Source of the DNA: Liquidambar formosana
Lineage: Eukaryota > Streptophyta > Magnoliopsida > Saxifragales > Altingiaceae
Reading direction: 5' to 3'
DNA: 64,000 nucleotides
Assembly (NCBI GenBank): GCA_039720395.1
Contig: CM077833.1
Span: 30,415,478 to 30,479,477, forward strand
Shown here: positions 60,061 through 64,000 of the stretch, one piece after another
Position numbering within the stretch: position 1 is the first letter of the stretch
How the letters are laid out: each line of letters begins with the position of its first letter
Notes under the pieces: model-generated
The model's input: the letters and a program-made list of their open reading frames with translations, nothing else
Databases searched by the model: none
What the model was told of the DNA's origin: nothing
Position numbers and translations under genes: made by a program

Positions 60061-62146
60061 ATGATTGGATCCTTTCTTACCAGAGGACTTGTGTATGTAA
60101 CCCAACAACCCCATTCTCCATAGTCATACTCTTTGAAGGTTCAAATTTTATTGTTCTAGAAATTTAAATTTTCTAATATTGTGTGTGCAGGATGGTTTTT
60201 GGCTATGCTTATCCAGCTTATGAGTGCTTCAAAACCGTGGAAAAGAATAAGCCGGAGATTGAGCAACTTCGGTTTTGGTGCCAATATTGGTATATTATAT
60301 ACTTCTATATGTCATCAAGAATCATAAAAAGGAAGTCTAATAGTAAAAAGTGGATTCTTTTGAATTTTGCAGGATTTTGGTTGCTGTGTTAACAGTTTGT
60401 GAGAGGATTGGTGATGCTTTTATTTCATGGTTGGGAATTTTAACTTGAGTGTGGGTTCAATTTTTGTGCTGTGATATATGTCTGAATTTGCATTTTTATT
60501 GTGGCTTTTACTATGCTTTCTTGAAGGGTTCCAATGTACAGTGAAGCTAAGTTAGCATTCTTTATATACTTGTGGTACCCTAAAACAATGGTATGGGATC
60601 TTCTTCTGGGTCTGGAATTTGAATGTTGTGTAACTTTTTTTTCATCTTATTATAATTGTCCCTCTCCTTTTACTTCAAATGTTTCAGGGAACAACATACG
60701 TATATGACTCCTTCTTTAGACCTTATGTTGCAAAGCATGAGACAGAAATTGATCGTAACTTGTTGGAACTAAGGACTAGGGCTGGAGATATTGCAGTTTT
60801 ATATTGGCAAAAGGCCTCAAGCTATGGTCAGACCAGAATTTTAGATATTTTGCAGTATATTGCTTCACAATCAACACCAAGGCCTCGTCCTGTTCGGGTA
60901 ATTATTGATAGGGATAATTAGGGAATGCTTATGCTCTCTTGTTCTGACTGTCTCCTACCTTGGATTCTGCACAGTGCTTTTTTTTTTTTCCCCCTAAGTA
61001 ACTATGCAATCATACGGCCTTGTGGTTCTTGTTCACAGTTTTCTCTATGCACAAAATGCATAAAATTTTCAATAGAATAAAATAAAATCCATGTTCAGAA
61101 TGAGACACTAATTGTTTCCCAGCTGATTAGTTGATCTTTTTTTTTTTGGTGGGGTGTTTTTTTTGGGGGGGAGGGGGTGTTTACATGAATAGTGATGAAT
61201 AGTGATAGTTTGTTTACAAATTTAATTCTGTACGGTTGTTTTTTAGGATTTTGCTTCCTGGTCTAGAGATCTAGATGAGAAAACTAGCTGGAGGTTTTTG
61301 AAATTTTGGGATGGAAACCATCAATTATAATGAAACTGTATATGTCACATTTTTCAGATCAGTGCATGAAAAAGATGTGTGACTTTCTACGAGGCAGAAT
61401 CCTAACCTGAAATAGTTTACAGTTTTAGAGGACGGATAGTTTTGTGGATGATAGTGTCCAATCCGTAGTAGTAAAAGTAATAGTACTTTCATTTTGAGTT
61501 TTGATGATCACATGTCTGTTATCTGGTGCGAAATGATTATACAAAATGCCCTCTGAATGTTAAGAATGTGGAATTGAATTTGAGTACTTGTTCCATCTAA
61601 ACCATTCACATTGGTATGCATGTGCATGTCTCCCCCTCTATTTATGAATCATGATGTTTGTAGTATATGAACCTTAACAACACTGAGTGTCTGCTAGCTG
61701 CAATCTTGAAAGCCTCTTTCTCTGAACTGTCTATTTACTTGAAACTACAGCCACAAGGTGCTAGGGCTCGACAAAACCCTGCTGCATCAAACCGCCCACC
61801 AGCTACTGCAGCACAACCGCAAACTGAAGAGCCACCATCTCCTACTTCTAGTACATCTTCAAGTCAGCACCAGCAGGAGGTAGAGGACGGGGGGGAACCC
61901 CCACAGGTGCCTACAGCAACTCAATCTGCATCAGCCTTAAATGGACAAAAATTAACTACAAATCCACCTGCTACTGAAACCATCAGCCAGTCAGCATCAT
62001 CTGAAGCAGAAGCAATGCAGATTGAATCAGCGTCGTCTTTACCAAACGAGAATGAAAACCCTCCCCCAAAAGACACGCTCATGGGGGAATCCATTCGGAC
62101 CACACGTGCCAAATTGAGGAAAACCCGTTCTGAATCAAATCGTTGA
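60061..62146 (+). CDS. HVA22-like protein (DP1/Yop1/REEP family)
   Basis: Six exons: 60061-60092, 60191-60289, 60373-60429, 60527-60590, 60688-60897 and 61751-62146. All are GT-AG and in phase; 858 bases, 285 residues plus stop. HVA22 proteins are ER membrane-shaping proteins, often induced by abscisic acid and stress. Residues 1 to about 125 are the TB2/DP1 domain: Tyr-Ala-Tyr-Pro-Ala-Tyr near the start, Trp-Cys-Gln-Tyr-Trp followed by a hydrophobic hairpin, and Leu-Trp-Tyr-Pro-Lys-Thr. The last exon is a Pro/Ser/Thr/Gln-rich, probably disordered tail with a basic end (Arg-Ala-Lys-Leu-Arg-Lys-Thr-Arg). The long tail points to the i/j-type subgroup rather than the short HVA22a-e type. Intron 5 (60898-61750) is the longest in the coding region. 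Confidence 0.93.
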
Positions 62147-64000
62147 ATAACAGAGTCTGCTGTTTCTCCATTTAAACTTGAAAAAATGTGAGTACTTAGA
62201 TAGTAGGCAGACAAAGATATGGGTATTAGATTGTTTATGTTGATGTACATTTGTTGCGTTATAATTTCTATTCTATTCGTTGCTTTATCTGTCCATGGTT
62301 TTCTGAACATGCTTTGACAACTGAGGTGTGTTGGAATCATACTATAGGAGTTTAGGCATGATGAGAGAAGGACTAAAACTATTTTCTATATCTGATGGAG
62401 AGCCCCATAACCAGGGCCATTAGATAATTTAAAAGAAAAAGGTAATAAACTTTTAAAGCTTTTGAGACGACAGGCAGGTGGTAGATAGTCATACTGGTTA
62501 GCTACTTTAAATATTTAAATTAGTCTTGTTTAATATGTATTTTTTGGTCTTCTTTGCCCTGTATATATATTTGTTTCCAGGGTAGTGGGTGGGGTTTTGA
62601 TGACGTGCAATAACTATAGTTTTATGCATCCTAATATCCTAATATACTGATAATGTCGAAGCCTCCCTTTAGAATAATGATATGCTTATTGGAAAAAGAA
62701 ATAAGTATTACATGTATGAGATGTATTTTTTAGGAATAGGGTTTCATCAAGTACTATGCCTTATTTTGACTTAATGGGAGTAGGGTGTATAAGTTAGCTT
62801 TTATCTTCCTCTGTTGGATAAAAATTGGTGTTTAAGGAGTTTAGGGGTAAACTGAGAATTGAAATCTTGGTAAGTTGCAGTGAAAGAAGTTTGATTACAA
62901 ATAGTGGTGCGTAGGTATTTTTGTGCATGTATAATTGAGTTTTAATCCCCAACCCACTTTTCTAATTGAAATAGAATTAATATTTTTACCTCAAATTTGC
63001 TGCATCGAAACAAACGAGGTGAAACAGCCTTTGGTGAATGCAGCAAATCATGCAAGATTGGCGTAGGGATATAGAGCAGGACAAACTTTAGGAGTGACAC
63101 GTTAATCTGAACTTAATCACCAACCCTTTTGTGTGTGTGTTTTGCTGGAACCCGTTAATCTGAACTTAAGAAAAGGGCAACCCTCCTCTTGGCCTTGTTG
63201 CATCTGTTCCAAAGTATGAGACATCAAGGTTTTCATTGATCAAAGAATGAAAAACCCTAAAATTTTGATTAGAATACAACATATACAAAGAGTGGTCCAG
63301 ACTGCCTTTATTGCAAACTTTGGCAATTAATTACCCCACCAGAGTGAAGTGAAGTGAAGTTGGACGAGAGAAATTAATTTTCAGTACTACCAGAGTGAAG
63401 TTGGATGAGGGAATTTAGTTTAGTTTTATCTTTCAGAGCGCGGTGTACCCAAACGGCTATTTGTTGATCCGTATTATGTGATTTTGAATTTTTGACTACT
63501 CAATAGTTAGCTCGTGAGTGTCAGCAACTCGGCATAACGGCCATTTTCCTTATCAATGGATGTAGACTGCTTGCTCTAAAAGCGTTTTACACGAGTGGCT
63601 GCAACTCTGTTTCCCAATTGACTGGTTGGGTGGGTAGAGCTTTGACAACGTTTTTGGGGTGAAATGGCCAGGGCATGTTCTTTTCCAACCAAGGCTATTA
63701 TTGGCGCTAGAACATTGGTTGGATGACTGATTGGGTAGGCCATAGTCTGACTTCTGGAACAATTATAGCCATGAGATCTCATTGTTGTGGCAATCACCAT
63801 AAAACCTTATAGGACCATCTGCTGGAGAAAATGCTAGAGACTACAACGATAATGTGGGAGTGGTACCCATTCAGTATTGGACACTAGAGATTTAAAACAT
63901 TCATTTATTTTATTTATTTATTTATTTTTTTTTTAACTGATCAGAATTGGAGAAAAGAGAAGCTTTGTTTAATCATAGACAGGTCAAGAGGAAGATTGGA
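62147..64000. other. 3' flank of HVA22-like gene, no further gene seen
   Basis: The first few hundred bases are probably 3' UTR. Beyond that only AT-rich sequence and short unconserved open frames. A small GTGAA repeat lies near 63340-63360 and a T-rich stretch near 63905-63935. Confidence 0.6.

Noticed and set aside
60183..60392. Open frame starting at 60183 as a gene
   Set aside because: It overlaps HVA22-like exon 2 in the same frame but begins in intron sequence and reads through the donor at 60290.
61667..61750. Upstream extension of the last HVA22-like exon as coding
   Set aside because: It is intron sequence before a clear AG acceptor at 61750; the phase fits only after the splice.

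Overview
This is nuclear DNA from a flowering plant, and the family cannot be named. It is AT-rich and has spliced genes with GT-AG introns, long poly-A/T and dinucleotide tracts, plant transposons (Ty3/gypsy, PIF/Harbinger, a probable solo LTR) and three recognisable plant housekeeping or stress genes: DPH5, LQY1 and an HVA22-like gene.

Layout. (1) Positions 1-17336 and 21669-36765 are two very similar copies of a roughly 15 kb block. Each copy holds, in order, a decayed ribosome-inactivating-protein (RIP) plus DUF6598-like locus, a long spacer with microsatellites, a multi-unit Myb/SANT-like (LIMYB-type) gene with an internal 588/589-bp tandem array, and the 5' exon of a second Myb/SANT-like gene. 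A 100-N assembly gap (17337-17436) and a broken gypsy element (17437-21668) lie between them. The block may be a true tandem duplication or two haplotypes placed side by side; the gap position makes the second option serious. Copy 1 alone has a 2.3 kb PIF/Harbinger insertion with a TTA target duplication. Copy 2 alone has a 1.2 kb LTR-like insertion. The 588/589-bp unit occurs three times in copy 1 and four times in copy 2.

(2) Positions 36934-37955 complete the second Myb/SANT-like gene, which looks intact. (3) On the minus strand, 40895-44174 is a six-exon DPH5 gene (285 aa, diphthamide synthesis on elongation factor 2) and 46074-49061 is a five-exon LQY1 gene (157 aa, thylakoid zinc-finger protein of photosystem II repair). 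Every exon junction of both can be placed with a consistent phase. (4) Positions 49062-58700 appear gene-free apart from a decayed duplication at about 52.2-54.6 kb. (5) On the plus strand, an HVA22-like gene (285 aa) runs from a 5' leader exon near 58.7-59.0 kb to a stop at 62146.

The most unusual features are the Myb-gene array, in which each unit carries its own splice donor and acceptor so that splicing could bypass the array, and the head-to-head RIP inverted repeat at 679-2355. All RIP copies here look broken.
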